Positions 1-5,375 are shown, counted from the stretch's first letter. The stretch: 11,153 bases of DNA from Methylophilaceae bacterium UBA7525 (GCA_002479405.1 DLMX01000084.1:24733-35885), one strand, 5' to 3'. The notes: generated by a model from the sequence alone, not told the origin. Numbers and translations: made by a program.

Positions 1-93
1 GTGCTGGGCTATGCCTTGTCGCTCAAGGGTGCTGATCTGCTCAGATTGTTCGGGGATGCGGATCAAGGGATATTTACCAGCAGTGAGGGCTGA
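1..93 (+). CDS. 3' end of an unidentified gene (partial, doubtful)
   Basis: Frame 1 is open from the window edge to a TGA at 91-93 and gives 30 residues ending in LFGDADQGIFTSSEG. I do not recognise the product. The evidence is weak: plus frame 2 is also open to a TGA at 97-99, and the minus strand is open through the same bases with a protein-like reading that includes the residues KYPLIRIPEQSEQ. The minus reading has an in-frame TGA just 5' and no ATG or GTG, so it could only be a TTG-started or 5'-truncated gene. The plus reading needs no such excuse and is preferred slightly. Sequence to the left would settle it. Confidence 0.3.
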   Translation: MLGYALSLKGADLLRLFGDADQGIFTSSEG

Positions 94-153
94 GTTATGA
101 ATTGAAATTCAGGCAGATGGTCGGGGTGAGGCGCTTCTGCCTCAGTGCTTCCA

Positions 154-165
154 TTCCAATTGGAA
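154..165. promoter_or_regulatory. 12-bp perfect palindrome upstream of the toxin-antitoxin promoter
   Basis: TTCCAATTGGAA is its own reverse complement and ends 4 bp before the proposed -35 box of the toxin-antitoxin operon. A second dyad, TATAA-C-TTATA at 185-195, overlaps the -10 box. XRE-type antitoxins usually autoregulate by binding palindromes at their own promoter, so these are candidate operators. The operator role is inferred from position and symmetry. Confidence 0.4.
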
Positions 166-169
166 ATGC

Positions 170-197
170 TTGAATATAACTAAATATAACTTATAAT
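170..197 (+). promoter_or_regulatory. Candidate sigma70 promoter of the toxin-antitoxin operon
   Basis: A -35 box TTGAAT (170-175) is separated by 16 bp from a perfect -10 box TATAAT (192-197). Transcription would start near 204-205, only about 12 nt before the toxin ATG at 217. The leader would be very short and lacks a clear Shine-Dalgarno sequence, so the toxin may be poorly translated. The surrounding bases repeat ATATAAC three times (174-202), which makes an AT-rich core that may also contain false -10 matches. Confidence 0.5.
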
Positions 198-216
198 ATA
201 ACAAAGCATATTTGCC

Positions 217-477
217 ATGACCTATGCCTTAGTCATTAAGCAGCAAGCCAAAAAGAAGCTTCAAAGCCTATCCAGGATTGAACGCGTGCGAATTGCTGAG
301 CACATTCAATTATTGGGCTTGAATCCGGACGATCCGGCACTGGATATCAAGAAGCTGGTAGGTGAGCCTTATTACCGGATGCGAGTAGGGAATTGGCGGG
401 TTATCTTTGACCGGCAGGATGAGGTCAGGATCATTGCAATTGAAAAGATCAAACCACGCGGAGACGCATACAAATGA
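217..477 (+). CDS. RelE/ParE-superfamily toxin (probable mRNA interferase)
   Basis: An 86-residue protein with the layout of RelE/ParE toxins: an early helical, Lys-rich segment (residues 5-35), then strands carrying R54, R56, R61 and the terminal RGDAY (81-85), which matches the family's usual HRGDAY-like ending. RelE members cleave mRNA at the ribosome and related ParE members poison gyrase. The basic residues and C-terminal Tyr favour the RelE type, but this is inference. It starts at ATG 217 with no evident Shine-Dalgarno. Its last 4 bases overlap the start of the antitoxin (ATGA at 474-477), so the two are translationally coupled. The toxin-first order is as in HigBA rather than classical RelBE. 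Because the partner is also an XRE protein, HigBA-like is an equally valid label. Confidence 0.85.
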   Translation: MTYALVIKQQAKKKLQSLSRIERVRIAEHIQLLGLNPDDPALDIKKLVGEPYYRMRVGNWRVIFDRQDEVRIIAIEKIKPRGDAYK

Positions 478-788
478 GCATACAAACGATTAAAACAGCC
501 GATGGCAAGGATTATGTCCTGTTGCCCGCCGATGTTTATCAGGCGCTAAAGCATCAGATTGATGACAAGATGGCCGAGACCGCTCGCGACGAAGATTTAT
601 ATGTGCCGTTTCTGATTGAAGATTATGTTGATAATCCAATTGCCCGGGCGCGCATCAAAGCGGGTATGACACAAAAGGAACTGGCCAGTCGATTGGGAGT
701 AACTCAAGCCTACATCAGCAAGGTTGAAGCTCAGGTTAAAGTTACGCCTAAACTTCTTGGTCGCGTAAAAAAAGCACTTGCCGATTAA
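474..788 (+). CDS. XRE-family HTH antitoxin
   Basis: 104 residues. The N-terminal half (1-50) is acidic, contains the short strand-like stretch DYVLLPADVYQAL and probably wraps the toxin. The C-terminal half (about 55-104) is a Cro/C1-type helix-turn-helix with the classic pattern MTQKELASRLGVTQAYISKVE (helices 2-3 at about 65-85). The protein should neutralise the RelE-like toxin encoded just upstream and repress the shared promoter at 170-197. The start at 474 overlaps the toxin stop by 4 bp, which is typical of coupled toxin-antitoxin genes. No dedicated terminator follows directly; the hairpin at 884-913 is the first candidate. The role is known for the family and was not tested here. Confidence 0.85.
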   Translation: MSIQTIKTADGKDYVLLPADVYQALKHQIDDKMAETARDEDLYVPFLIEDYVDNPIARARIKAGMTQKELASRLGVTQAYISKVEAQVKVTPKLLGRVKKALAD

Positions 789-863
789 TTTTGAGTGGTA
801 CTGAAGTTGGTGCAGCCTAAGGATTAACTAGTTCAAAATCGCGCGCAACGTTACAGTTACGTT

Positions 864-925
864 TTGTCACGGTCAGAAAATGAAAAAGGCCAGCGCCTAG
901 ACGCTAGCCTTTTAATATCTGGCTC
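864..925. repeat. 62-bp direct repeat, left copy (att-like)
   Basis: This copy is identical to 2982-3043 except at position 872 (G here, A at the right copy). It contains the tRNA-Asn terminator hairpin and the last six bases of the tRNA 3' end (GAGCCA read on the minus strand, 920-925). Identity stops abruptly after 925, where the tRNA body would continue. A looser resemblance continues a short way left of 864. This looks like the second half-site left by integration at the tRNA gene. Alternatively it is the relic of a duplicated tRNA gene whose body was lost. Confidence 0.85.
884..913. terminator. Rho-independent terminator hairpin, displaced copy
   Basis: The arms are 884-895 and 902-913 with a 6-nt loop. 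On the minus strand all 12 positions pair, one of them G-U, and five Ts follow. On the plus strand the stem has one C/A mismatch and is followed by TTTTAAT. It lies between the plus-strand toxin-antitoxin operon and the minus-strand SDH_sah operon, so it could end transcription from both sides. Activity on the plus strand is less certain. Confidence 0.7.
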
Positions 926-1009
926 ACCAATTCTTATGAAAATGAGAACTGGATAGTTAAGTTCTTTATCATTTAAGGTGCGCCCGAGGTTATGAATCTA
1001 AGTGCTGGA

Positions 1010-1052
1010 AATGCTGCATTGAACTTCAATAGTTAACCAGCATTAATAATGC
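1010..1052. other. Cluster of inverted repeats beyond the small ORF
   Basis: AATGCTG (1010-1016) pairs with CAGCATT (1038-1044). The loop contains a smaller dyad, ATTGAA-C-TTCAAT (1018-1030). A third dyad, GCATTA-A-TAATGC (1040-1052), abuts the stop codon of the small ORF on the minus strand. There is no T-tract, so it is not a standard intrinsic terminator. The structures could protect the mRNA 3' end or be remnants of a mobile-element end. No function can be assigned. Confidence 0.3.
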
Positions 1053-1055
1053 CGT

Positions 1056-1253
1056 CTAGTACGCCAGCTTTTCAAACTCAACCACGCTAGAATGGGGTTT
1101 TTTTGCCTCTATATAAGTGGTCTGGTTTCTAATTATCGCAGACTCATTGTCACTTTGGGCTGACGTAAAGCTTATGCATTGAGCTACAGAAGAATTTGTA
1201 TGGCTCACATAGTTAATAAAAGTTGCAGAGTTGTCCGGATTAAACTCGCTCAT
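1056..1253 (-). CDS. Small hypothetical protein overlapping the SDH_sah protease gene
   Basis: A 65-residue protein beginning MSEFNPDNSATF and ending VVEFEKLAY. It is polar, Ser/Asn-rich, and has no membrane segment or motif I recognise. The ATG at 1253 is chosen because GAGGGG (1261-1266) lies 7 nt upstream; a longer reading to 1319 has no such support and would bury more of the protease gene. The ORF overlaps the protease stop codon by 14 bp in another frame, as expected for translationally coupled genes of one operon. It could be a regulator, substrate or adaptor of the protease, but that is only positional inference. It may also be spurious, since no homologue is known to me. Confidence 0.5.
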   Translation of the reverse strand: MSEFNPDNSATFINYVSHTNSSVAQCISFTSAQSDNESAIIRNQTTYIEAKKPHSSVVEFEKLAY

Positions 1254-2241
1254 ATCTCCACCCCTCAAAATCTCTATTGTCATGAATGGCCTTAAGTGGA
1301 CCTTGCGCCCCGTTTGCATTCATATTTATTAAGTTACCTTCCGAAGCGAAATAATAAGAGCCTCCATCAAGACTCTCTATTAAAGCTCGTTTTAAGACAT
1401 AAGCCACCCTGTCATTCGTGCCTAACATGCCATTAGGGTCGTAAGCTTCAGTGAGTTTTAACTCATCACGAATATCATCATACAAAGCTTTTATTAAAAC
1501 ATAAAGCTCAGGTGAAGGCTTTTCGACAGCTAACTCCAATTCACTTTTAGCTTCTCTTCTGTTGATTGTGTAATCGTGACTGCCAGAATCACTGCATAAG
1601 AAGCTTATTACTTTATCTATTTTCTCCTTGTCAGTAAGCTGATTAACTATTAACTTACGAGCAAGCATTTGAATTTGTGATCTTGATCTATAGACCTCGC
1701 CCAAAACCAATGGATGCACCTTCTCGCTCAAAGCAAGAAGAATTTTTGTCATATTCTCATCATTTTTAATATCTAACTCATCTTGGGCTAAACCAATATA
1801 ACCTTTGATAGCTTCAACGCTAACGGGCACCTTCGCTCCTAAAGGCGCTCCATCAATTTGCGGGTTTAAAGGTGTATTTACACTTGGGTCAATAGGCCCA
1901 AGTGTGGCTTGTTTAGTCATAACAATATTGTCCGCACCGAGACACATAATTGTTCCCGCGCTGTGGCATTTTGATGGAAGAATTATTTCCAAAGTGTCGC
2001 AGTATTGACGTATCAGGTTGATTAAAGTCCACGCAGCCAAAGTGCTACCTCCGCGTGTATACAAATACAGAGATATTTTTGGGATAACACCAATGGTGTC
2101 CAACTGATTTACAAAAAAATCAAATACCTCTGAATGTATTTGTGTTTCCAGACCCGGACGATCACTAGTTACATACACCAATACTTTTGAAGTCCTAGCC
2201 TGCTCTATTTGGCTAATGATAGCGCGCCGATCCCTGTACAT
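1240..2241 (-). CDS. SDH_sah-family (ClpP/S49-like) serine protease
   Basis: 333 residues resembling the serine dehydrogenase proteinase family (Pfam SDH_sah), a soluble branch of the ClpP/crotonase/SppA fold. Visible landmarks are the early strand KVLVYVTSDRPG (19-30), the oxyanion-type TRGGST (62-67), the nucleophile motif CHSAGT with probable catalytic S94, and TLGPIDP (113-119). A later conserved-looking segment is HDYTINRREA (222-231). There is no signal peptide or membrane helix, so it should act in the cytoplasm. The ATG at 2241 has GAGGA about 6 nt upstream. It sits 95 bp downstream of the DUF2726 gene on the same strand and overlaps a small downstream ORF. Natural substrates of this family are poorly known; peptidase activity is inferred from the fold. 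The gene is AT-rich compared with the core genes to the right. Confidence 0.82.
   Translation of the reverse strand: MYRDRRAIISQIEQARTSKVLVYVTSDRPGLETQIHSEVFDFFVNQLDTIGVIPKISLYLYTRGGSTLAAWTLINLIRQYCDTLEIILPSKCHSAGTIMCLGADNIVMTKQATLGPIDPSVNTPLNPQIDGAPLGAKVPVSVEAIKGYIGLAQDELDIKNDENMTKILLALSEKVHPLVLGEVYRSRSQIQMLARKLIVNQLTDKEKIDKVISFLCSDSGSHDYTINRREAKSELELAVEKPSPELYVLIKALYDDIRDELKLTEAYDPNGMLGTNDRVAYVLKRALIESLDGGSYYFASEGNLINMNANGAQGPLKAIHDNRDFEGWRYERV
1261..1266 (-). promoter_or_regulatory. Shine-Dalgarno that sets the small-ORF start
   Basis: GAGGGG on the minus strand lies 7 nt before the ATG at 1253 and inside the last codons of the SDH_sah gene. It is the main reason to regard the 65-residue ORF as translated and to prefer that start. 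Confidence 0.5.
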
Positions 2242-2294
2242 TTTTATTCCTCAATCACGAGTTGTTAATTTTGAAGTTCATCATTCTTGAATTA

Positions 2295-2317
2295 CCCCCG
2301 TTTATGTAACACGGGGG
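2295..2317. other. GC-rich hairpin between the DUF2726 and SDH_sah genes
   Basis: CCCCCGT (2295-2301) pairs perfectly with ACGGGGG (2311-2317) around a 9-nt loop. On the minus strand it begins 20 nt after the DUF2726 stop and ends about 54 nt before the protease start. No T-tract follows on either strand, so a simple intrinsic terminator is unlikely. It may set the expression ratio of the two genes through partial termination or mRNA processing or protection. It stands out in an AT-rich region. Confidence 0.5.
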
Positions 2318-2336
2318 GCTATCAATACATATCTGA

Positions 2337-2813
2337 CTATTGGGGCGCTGGTGCCACCAAATTTTTTATTTCATCTTCGTTAGGGATTGCCTTTACATTC
2401 CACCGGATAATTTTCAAACCGGCATCACGAATGGCCTTGTCCTTCTTGCTATCCGTTTCTTGTCTTTTGCTGCTGTTGTGAGATGCGTCGTCTAGTTCAA
2501 TGACGGCGACGACTGATGCATCCTTGCTGCAGATCACATAATCTGCACTCAAACGGTTAATCCGGTTTAACCAGCTTTGGAAGTTATTGCCTTTTTTCAC
2601 TCCCAAGAAACGGGAAAGCTGAACTTGCGCAAGGATGATGTGGTCGGGCAGGGCGTTCAGTAGCCTGAAATAAAGAATCTGCTCTGGATTTGTGAGGGGC
2701 TTGCGTGGGTAGAAAGGCCACACCTCATGACCTTTTCCTATTGCAGCCTTATTAAGTAATAGCCCGATAACTGCTATCACAATGATGAGCAGTACAAGAG
2801 AAATGAAATACAC
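2337..2813 (-). CDS. Membrane-anchored DUF2726 protein (PD-(D/E)XK nuclease-like)
   Basis: 158 residues from the GTG at 2813. Residues 2-20 form one hydrophobic helix. They are followed by the DUF2726 signature: PLTNPEQILYFRLLNAL (about 39-55), ADYVIC (90-95), VIELDDASH (104-112), then R117, D121 and AGLKIIRW (131-138). The D91 to E106-x-D108 arrangement, the conserved SH and the IIRW strand resemble Vsr/DUF559-type PD-(D/E)XK nuclease cores, so a nucleic-acid role is plausible but unproven. The GTG is chosen because GAAGGG (2821-2826) lies 7 nt upstream and the promoter predicts a start near 2876. A TTG at 2867 would add a Lys-rich 18-residue N-terminus but has almost no leader or Shine-Dalgarno. 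It is first in the operon with the SDH_sah protease. Confidence 0.78.
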   Translation of the reverse strand: MYFISLVLLIIVIAVIGLLLNKAAIGKGHEVWPFYPRKPLTNPEQILYFRLLNALPDHIILAQVQLSRFLGVKKGNNFQSWLNRINRLSADYVICSKDASVVAVIELDDASHNSSKRQETDSKKDKAIRDAGLKIIRWNVKAIPNEDEIKNLVAPAPQ

Positions 2814-2820
2814 GGTTCGT

Positions 2821-2826
2821 CCCTTC
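2821..2826 (-). promoter_or_regulatory. Shine-Dalgarno deciding the GTG start of the DUF2726 gene
   Basis: GAAGGG on the minus strand lies 7 nt before the GTG at 2813. The only longer in-frame start, TTG at 2867, has no comparable site. Confidence 0.5.
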
Positions 2827-2883
2827 TTGATTCTTTTTGTATTTTTAATTGGGGGAGTTGGATCCAACTCAGTGTTGAATAAA

Positions 2884-2912
2884 ACTATATTCTAATAATC
2901 TTATGCAGACAA
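2884..2912 (-). promoter_or_regulatory. Candidate sigma70 promoter of the DUF2726-SDH_sah operon
   Basis: On the minus strand, TTGTCT (-35, 2907-2912) is separated by exactly 17 bp from TATAGT (-10, 2884-2889, five of six consensus bases). Transcription would begin near 2876, giving a leader of about 60 nt before the GTG start at 2813. It lies within the repeat-bounded segment, so the cargo brings its own promoter. Confidence 0.6.
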
Positions 2913-2981
2913 TTGCGCTGTAATGTAAGGTGGTAGAGCTGGGCTGGGCTGTGAGATTAACGTGCTGGCGTTATCACGTTC

Positions 2982-3043
2982 TTGTCACGATCAGAAAATG
3001 AAAAAGGCCAGCGCCTAGACGCTAGCCTTTTAATATCTGGCTC
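2982..3043. repeat. 62-bp direct repeat, right copy at the tRNA-Asn 3' end
   Basis: This copy is identical to 864-925 apart from one base (A at 2990). It spans sequence downstream of the tRNA, the terminator hairpin, and the last six bases of the mature tRNA including the encoded CCA. This is the native context of the tRNA gene, so it would be the original attachment site or the parental duplication copy. Confidence 0.85.
3002..3031 (-). terminator. Rho-independent terminator of tRNA-Asn
   Basis: The arms 3002-3013 and 3020-3031 form a 12-position stem with one G-U pair and a 6-nt loop. On the minus strand the stem ends in a run of five Ts. It begins 6 nt after the CCA end of the tRNA. The stem pairs better on the minus strand than on the plus strand, which fits its role for the minus-strand tRNA. 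Confidence 0.85.
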
Positions 3044-3113
3044 CCCGACCTGGGCTCGAACCAGGGACACACGGATTAACAGTCCGTTGCTCTACCGACT
3101 GAGCTATCGGGGA
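3038..3113 (-). tRNA. tRNA-Asn, anticodon GTT
   Basis: A 76-nt gene with a complete cloverleaf. The acceptor arms TCCCCGA and TCGGGGA pair perfectly and are followed by G-CCA, so the CCA tail is encoded. The D-loop reads AGCTCAGTCGGTAGAGC and the T-arm loop is GGTTCGAGCC-like. Positions 34-36 fall at 3080-3078 and read GTT, which decodes Asn codons AAC and AAT. The gene has its own promoter (3130-3158) and terminator (3002-3031) and is therefore a single-gene transcript. Its 3' end is included in the 62-bp direct repeat that marks the putative islet boundary, and the gene remains intact. Confidence 0.96.
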
Positions 3114-3129
3114 ATCGATAGAAGGCGCA

Positions 3130-3158
3130 ATAATACTGACTTGGCGACCCGAGGTCAA
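3130..3158 (-). promoter_or_regulatory. Sigma70 promoter of tRNA-Asn with GC-rich discriminator
   Basis: On the minus strand TTGACC (-35, 3153-3158) and TATTAT (-10, 3130-3135) are separated by 17 bp. The bases after the -10 read TGCGCC, a GC-rich discriminator of the kind linked to growth-rate or stringent control of stable RNA promoters. Transcription would start near 3123, about 10 nt before the mature tRNA 5' end. The promoter lies in the short gap shared with the divergent AsmA-like gene. Confidence 0.75.
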
Positions 3159-3177
3159 CATTGGACGAGGATAAATT

Positions 3178-4512
3178 TTGAAAAAATATAAACGTATTTC
3201 AATCGCTGCGCTTATCGTATTGATTGTATTGGTAGTCATCCCGTTTTTGATTCCGATGAGTTCGTATATTACACAGGCGGAGCAGGCGGCGAGTGATGCA
3301 TTGGGTGTGCCGGTGAAGATCGGCGGCCTGCGCGTGGCGGTGTTGCCGACGCCGCGACTCAATGTCAACGACGTGGTGGTGGGCAGTGATGAGGATTTCA
3401 CGGTCGAGAGTGTGGCGGTAATGCCGGATATATTTTCCTTGTTTTCCGATGTGAAAACGATATCGAGTTTGCAGGTCAAGCGTCCTGTGGTGAAGAAGTC
3501 GGCGCTGGATATCATTGCGGCCCAAGGCACGGACGGTGGGGGAAAAACCGGGCCTGCAACGGTGACGATCCGCGAGATCGGTATTCAACAGGCGAAGCTG
3601 GTTTGGCCGGATATGGAATTGCCGGAATTCAATGTGGATATCTTGATGATGCCCGAGAACAAGCCGGAATCCGCGCAGATTGCCACGGTGGATGGGAAGG
3701 TGAGGATAGACTTGATTCCTGAAGAGGACAGACAACTCATTACCGTGACCGCAAGAAGCTGGACTTTGCCGGTGGGCACGCCGTTGCTGATCGATAAGCT
3801 GGATGGTGAAATGGAGTTGGTCGATAATCGGCTGGATATTCAGAAGCTGGATATCGAGCTTTATGAGGGCAAAGTCAGCACCAATGCGGTTCTGAACTGG
3901 CAGAAGAATTGGGTGCTGAACGGCAAGTTGAATGTTGCCGGAGTTGAGGTGGCCAAGCCGGTGAGCATGGTCAGTAAATCGACACAGTTAAGCGGCAAGT
4001 TGACTGGCGACGGCAGTTACAAGGCATCGGCGAAAGAGCCGGCAAAACTGATGGACCAGTTGTATGCGGACTTCAAGTTCAAGGTGTTGAATGGGGTGCT
4101 GGATGGCGTTGATCTGGCAAAAGCGGCGACATTGCTTGGTACCAAAGGCGGCATGGAAGGGCAAACCCGGTTTGATACGCTGACCGGCGTGCTGAATGTT
4201 GCCGGTAAGCAATATCATCTGCGTAATCTTGATATCGTCTCCGGCCTGCTCAAGGCGAGCGGCGATGTCAAAATCAAGCCGAACAAGGAACTGGGCGGCG
4301 AAGTGAAGGTGGAGATCAAGAAGGGTGCGACGCTTGCCGCAATTCCCTTGCAGATTTCCGGGACTACCGACAAGCCAATGGTGTTCCCGACAAAAGCTGC
4401 AATGGCGGGTGCCGCAGCCGGCACAGCGATACTCGGCCCTGGTGTTGGCACCAATCTAGGTATTCAGGCAGCAGACAAGCTGAAGGGCTTGTTTGGCAGT
4501 GACAGGGACTGA
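3178..4512 (+). CDS. AsmA-family envelope protein
   Basis: 444 residues, shorter than E. coli AsmA (about 617). A Lys/Arg-rich N-terminus precedes one membrane helix (about 7-27). Next comes the AsmA-type segment in which an Ala-rich helix leads to LGVPVKIGGLRVAVLPTPRLNVNDVVVG (about 42-69). The remainder is beta-rich, as expected for the elongated lipid-groove fold of the AsmA/TamB group, and should sit in the periplasm. The tail (about 400-440) is Gly/Ala-rich. The start is TTG at 3178, set by GAGG (3167-3170) 7 nt upstream; there is no nearby ATG. Family members are implicated in outer-membrane biogenesis or phospholipid traffic, and the exact role here is unknown. It diverges from tRNA-Asn and converges on the HAD gene, so it appears monocistronic. 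Confidence 0.85.
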   Translation: MKKYKRISIAALIVLIVLVVIPFLIPMSSYITQAEQAASDALGVPVKIGGLRVAVLPTPRLNVNDVVVGSDEDFTVESVAVMPDIFSLFSDVKTISSLQVKRPVVKKSALDIIAAQGTDGGGKTGPATVTIREIGIQQAKLVWPDMELPEFNVDILMMPENKPESAQIATVDGKVRIDLIPEEDRQLITVTARSWTLPVGTPLLIDKLDGEMELVDNRLDIQKLDIELYEGKVSTNAVLNWQKNWVLNGKLNVAGVEVAKPVSMVSKSTQLSGKLTGDGSYKASAKEPAKLMDQLYADFKFKVLNGVLDGVDLAKAATLLGTKGGMEGQTRFDTLTGVLNVAGKQYHLRNLDIVSGLLKASGDVKIKPNKELGGEVKVEIKKGATLAAIPLQISGTTDKPMVFPTKAAMAGAAAGTAILGPGVGTNLGIQAADKLKGLFGSDRD

Positions 4513-4542
4513 AAGTCAGGTATCTGACCGAGTTCCGATATA

Positions 4543-5328
4543 TTAAGCCTGCAAACCAAGGAGTCCGGGTAAATCACGGATTGAATCAATCACCACGTCA
4601 GGTTTGATGGACGAGGCATCTGCATAACTTTGCCGGTATTTTCCGGTACGTACCAGGATGCCTTTCAAGCCGGCCTGTTGCGCACCGCCTGCATCTGAAT
4701 CGATGTCATCGCCTATCATGCCGACTTCATTTGCCTTGAGTTGCATATCATCCAGAGCGGCATTGAAGAAGTCGGCCGATGGTTTGCCGATGATCATGGC
4801 TTTGCAGCCGCTCGCATATTCCAGCGCTTCGACAAAGCCGCCGATATCCATCTGCAGGCCGTGTTCGGTTTGCCAGAAGCGGTTCTTGTGGATGGCAATC
4901 AGTTTGGCGCCATTGACCAGGCAATTGAATACCTCGTTGAGCATGTTGTAAGTCCAGGCGTTGCCGATATCGCCGACGACTATGTATTCCGCTGACGTAT
5001 CCGATTGTCTGAAGCCTTCGAAATCCTGTTTGACATCATCAGCCAGCAACAAGCGGCACACCGGGTCGCCTTGCTTCTGCAGGTAACGCAGCGCCGCTTG
5101 CGGCGCACTGATTATCTCATCAGCCGGGATATTGAATCCCAGTGCATTGAGCTTGCTGCTGAGCGAGGCGAGAGAGAGTGTGCTGGTGTTGGTGACGAAG
5201 CGGCACTGTATATGGCTGTTGCGGATACAGTTAACCGCATCGAGCGCACCATCTATCGGCAGCTTGCCGACATAAAGCACGCCGTCCAGATCGAGCAGCA
5301 TGCCTTTGAGTTGCTTGAATTCATTCAT
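4543..5328 (-). CDS. HAD-superfamily IIA phosphatase (LHPP/HDHD2-like)
   Basis: 261 residues. HAD motif I is DLDGVLY (13-19, nucleophile D13, acid/base D15), motif II is the Thr of TNTS (46-49), the conserved Lys is in GKPS (181-184) and motif IV is GDDIDSDAGGAQQAG (206-220). The C2-type cap sits between motifs II and III (about 75-175). This is the layout of the HAD-IIA group that includes LHPP, HDHD2 and NagD. The closest-looking branch is the one named after phospholysine phosphohistidine inorganic pyrophosphate phosphatase. The real substrate cannot be read from sequence. The ATG at 5328 has GAGGAG about 7 nt upstream. It is separated from the aminotransferase gene by a strong terminator, so it probably uses its own promoter near 5370. 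Confidence 0.85.
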   Translation of the reverse strand: MNEFKQLKGMLLDLDGVLYVGKLPIDGALDAVNCIRNSHIQCRFVTNTSTLSLASLSSKLNALGFNIPADEIISAPQAALRYLQKQGDPVCRLLLADDVKQDFEGFRQSDTSAEYIVVGDIGNAWTYNMLNEVFNCLVNGAKLIAIHKNRFWQTEHGLQMDIGGFVEALEYASGCKAMIIGKPSADFFNAALDDMQLKANEVGMIGDDIDSDAGGAQQAGLKGILVRTGKYRQSYADASSIKPDVVIDSIRDLPGLLGLQA

Positions 5329-5369
5329 GATTCGCTCCTCTTGAAGAGAATGAGACCCGGAATGACCTT

Positions 5370-5375
5370 TTTATA
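5370..5375 (-). promoter_or_regulatory. Possible -10 box for the HAD phosphatase gene
   Basis: TATAAA on the minus strand lies about 40 bp upstream of the HAD ATG and downstream of the aminotransferase terminator, where a new promoter is needed. The -35 region is poor (no good TTGACA match at 16-18 bp), so support is limited. Confidence 0.3.

Larger units (their letters stand above)
864..3043. mobile_element. Putative 2.1-kb tRNA-Asn-associated genomic islet bounded by direct repeats
   Basis: Two 62-bp direct repeats lie exactly 2118 bp apart. The right one overlaps the 3' end of an intact tRNA-Asn gene, a favoured target of tyrosine recombinases. The enclosed DNA is more AT-rich than the core genes to the right and carries only accessory genes (DUF2726, SDH_sah protease, small ORF). 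No integrase, excisionase or transposase is visible, so this is either a decayed remnant, an islet mobilised in trans, or the product of a tandem tRNA-terminator duplication. The toxin-antitoxin pair lies outside the repeats but next to them and may belong to an adjacent insertion. Confidence 0.5.

Noticed and set aside
1..105. Minus-strand open reading frame running off the left edge with a protein-like composition
   Set aside because: It has an in-frame TGA just upstream and no ATG or GTG, only an unsupported TTG. It is codon-aligned with the plus frame, as antisense shadows often are.
174..202. Threefold ATATAAC repeat as an iteron or replication-origin element
   Set aside because: The copies are short, irregularly spaced and sit in a promoter core. 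There is no replication gene or DnaA-box cluster nearby.
926..1000. Possible degenerate tRNA body next to the left direct repeat
   Set aside because: A short local hairpin (about 931-950) is present, but no acceptor, D or T arm matches the tRNA-Asn gene. Identity ends sharply at 925.
1805..2008. Plus-strand ORF inside the SDH_sah gene
   Set aside because: It lies wholly antisense to a well-supported protease gene and shows no family features of its own.
3199..3735. Long minus-strand ORF inside the AsmA-like gene
   Set aside because: It is rich in His and Arg, as expected of an antisense shadow, and overlaps a clearly coding frame.
4515..4528. GTCAG/CTGAC hairpin between the convergent AsmA-like and HAD genes
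   Set aside because: The stem is only 5 bp with no T-tract, which is too weak to call a terminator.
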